A stretch of DNA of 47,041 bases from Parasutterella muris (GTDB taxonomy: Bacteria; Pseudomonadota; Gammaproteobacteria; Burkholderiales; Burkholderiaceae_F). Shown here piece by piece: positions 45,902 through 47,041 of this stretch. Location of the stretch: the NCBI RefSeq assembly GCF_009767915.1, contig NZ_WSRP01000020.1:1-47041 (forward strand). The letters run 5' to 3'. Within the stretch, counting starts at the first letter, position 1, and each line of letters opens with the position of its first letter. Position numbers and translations under genes: made by a program. The notes below the pieces were generated by a model, which was not told the DNA's origin, made no database searches, and saw only the letters and a program-made list of their open reading frames with translations.

Positions 45902-47041
45902 CAATTATCGGTGAAAAGGATTGGGTATTTGGCACGCAAAAAGCTGATCCTAATGAACAGATTCCTGTACTTTCGATTGAGCCTGAGTGTCACATAAAGT
46001 CAAAAAAGGAGGTAATCGACAGATTAAGTTCATGCCTCTCTATTGGGGTCATAAACAAAGACACTGGATTTCTTCTTCAAGCATCAAGAAGCGATGCAAA
46101 GAAAACTTTATTTCGGAAAGATATTTCCTCTCCTGTTGTAAAGGCAATATTTAAAAGTGCACAGGTAATCGCATCCTCAGCAGTTTTAATTGAATCTCAC
46201 GCTGATGTACTGCATGAAAATGAAAAAGTTCAAGCGATTCATATTTTTGCTGTTCCGACTAGAGTGGAAAACACTTTGTATCGGGTTGAGCTCACTGTTC
46301 GTGACTACATTGAGAAAGAACACGAAAGGAAAATGATCCATTCTATAGATGGCATCAACATCAAGGAATATGAAAAAGCGTCCGTTTGGGAACCCCCGGT
46401 CCAAGAGGTGGCTTCGAAAAGCACTTTGCAAAAAACCGGTCAACCAACCAACGAACGCTATAAAGACATTTTAAATGAAGAAACATCTTCAGTATCCCTA
46501 GGGAACCTACTACAGGGATATCAGAGAGCAGACGGAAGAAATTTTTTTGACAAGATTCCTTCGGAAGAGTTCCAGCCGGATGGTGTTTACCAAAGTGATG
46601 TTAGACAGCTGTATGTAAATCGTTTTCTCTTCCGCTCTTTCATACATGAGTATGGGCATTTATTGGAGAAGAATAAGTTTTCTCTTTCCGAGAGAAATAG
46701 ACAGCTCCTATTCTTAAATTTTGAAATTTCTGCGGATGATTTTTGGATCAGTACGAAGGGCCTTACAACAGACAAAAAGAGCTTGGAAAAAATCATTTCC
46801 AACAAAGCATCCTACCCAAAGCTAAACCCAGTTGCTCGTAGTGTTTTTGAAGAAGCAAGTCAGGCGGTTGACAAAGGTAATTTTCAGTCCTGTTTGAGCG
46901 AAAACGGACAGAAAATATTACGGCTTCATATACAAGCTTTGTCAAAAAAATATTCAAAGATCTCCGACGCGGATGCCGAAATCCGATCGCTTTACAAAAG
47001 ATTCTCCGAGTTGGAACAAGCCGGGAAACCCCTGCCTCAGG
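45898..47041 (+). CDS. Polyvalent protein with HEYGH motif, cut by the window end
   Basis: 381 residues visible, no stop before the edge. ATG overlaps the previous stop as ATGA. Residues ~55-135 (VVKAIFKSAQVIASSAVLIE, HIFAVPTRVENTLYRVELTV) resemble the nuclease-like LPD domain found in polyvalent and barnase/EndoU-type toxins. HEYGH at ~250-254 is a HEXXH zinc-protease motif. The end duplicates the tail of the upstream protein. Could be a recipient-acting effector; that is inference. Confidence 0.7.
   Translation, partial: MTIIGEKDWVFGTQKADPNEQIPVLSIEPECHIKSKKEVIDRLSSCLSIGVINKDTGFLLQASRSDAKKTLFRKDISSPVVKAIFKSAQVIASSAVLIESHADVLHENEKVQAIHIFAVPTRVENTLYRVELTVRDYIEKEHERKMIHSIDGINIKEYEKASVWEPPVQEVASKSTLQKTGQPTNERYKDILNEETSSVSLGNLLQGYQRADGRNFFDKIPSEEFQPDGVYQSDVRQLYVNRFLFRSFIHEYGHLLEKNKFSLSERNRQLLFLNFEISADDFWISTKGLTTDKKSLEKIISNKASYPKLNPVARSVFEEASQAVDKGNFQSCLSENGQKILRLHIQALSKKYSKISDADAEIRSLYKRFSELEQAGKPLPQ
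46948..47041 (+). repeat. 94-bp direct repeat, copy 2, at the window edge
   Basis: Second copy of 45770-45863, running exactly to the last base. A sequence ending inside a repeat is typical of an assembly contig break. Confidence 0.95.

Overview
The window looks like a large part of a conjugative plasmid (or plasmid-like integrative element) from a gut betaproteobacterium, most probably of the Sutterella/Parasutterella type. That host guess is inference: it rests on the moderate GC content, the TrbM and VirB-type conjugation proteins, a giant autotransporter with an extended ESPR-type signal peptide, and the mix of toxin-antitoxin families. No rRNA, tRNA, transposase, integrase or CRISPR array was seen. 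VirB11, VirD4 and the relaxase were not found and presumably lie outside the window.

Layout. 1-2815: a restriction-modification enzyme split by a C10 tract and flanked by two inverted copies of a roughly 46-bp hairpin sequence. 2828-7500 (minus strand): an AbiEii-like nucleotidyltransferase with a small partner, a MobC-like relaxosome protein, ParB, ParA and two unknown proteins. 7501-8432: two tandem copies of a 366-bp unit with a structured leader, a 49-residue hydrophobic protein and a terminator. 8447-10476 (minus): a DnaC-like helicase loader and a replication-initiator candidate whose gene contains 17 tandem 11-bp repeats. 10500-12302: a phage-like switch with a CI-like repressor, a YdaS/Cro-like protein, an AlpA-like protein and two operator clusters. 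12333-17205: small membrane proteins and TrbM on the plus strand with four membrane-anchored genes antisense to them. 17415-25487: a 2690-residue autotransporter. 25490-39293: VirB1 to VirB10 on the plus strand, with six toxin-antitoxin modules plus one lone antidote gene antisense at the gene junctions. 39290-47041: large polyvalent proteins of the kind carried by conjugative elements, the last one cut by the window edge.

The most unusual feature is how the antisense genes are fitted in. Each toxin-antitoxin module inside the conjugation operon lies opposite a long open plus-strand frame. That frame starts at an ATG, usually with a good ribosome-binding site and often overlapping the upstream stop as ATGA, and ends at or near the start codon of the next operon gene, or runs in frame into it (VirB1, the VirB7-like lipoprotein). 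The same arrangement surrounds the antisense membrane-protein genes at 12.3-16.6 kb. So the operon can be translated almost without a break through about 20 kb of nested opposite-strand genes. I infer that the sense frames were kept open to avoid Rho-dependent polarity, or are translated for another reason.

How the parts fit: ParAB and the TA modules stabilise the element; the Rep/DnaC pair replicates it, probably from the repeat array; the CI-like repressor probably controls both the rep promoter and the accessory/conjugation operon; the R-M enzyme and AbiEii-like gene defend it; VirB1-10, TrbM and MobC transfer it; the autotransporter may help cell contact; and the polyvalent proteins may be sent into or act in the recipient.
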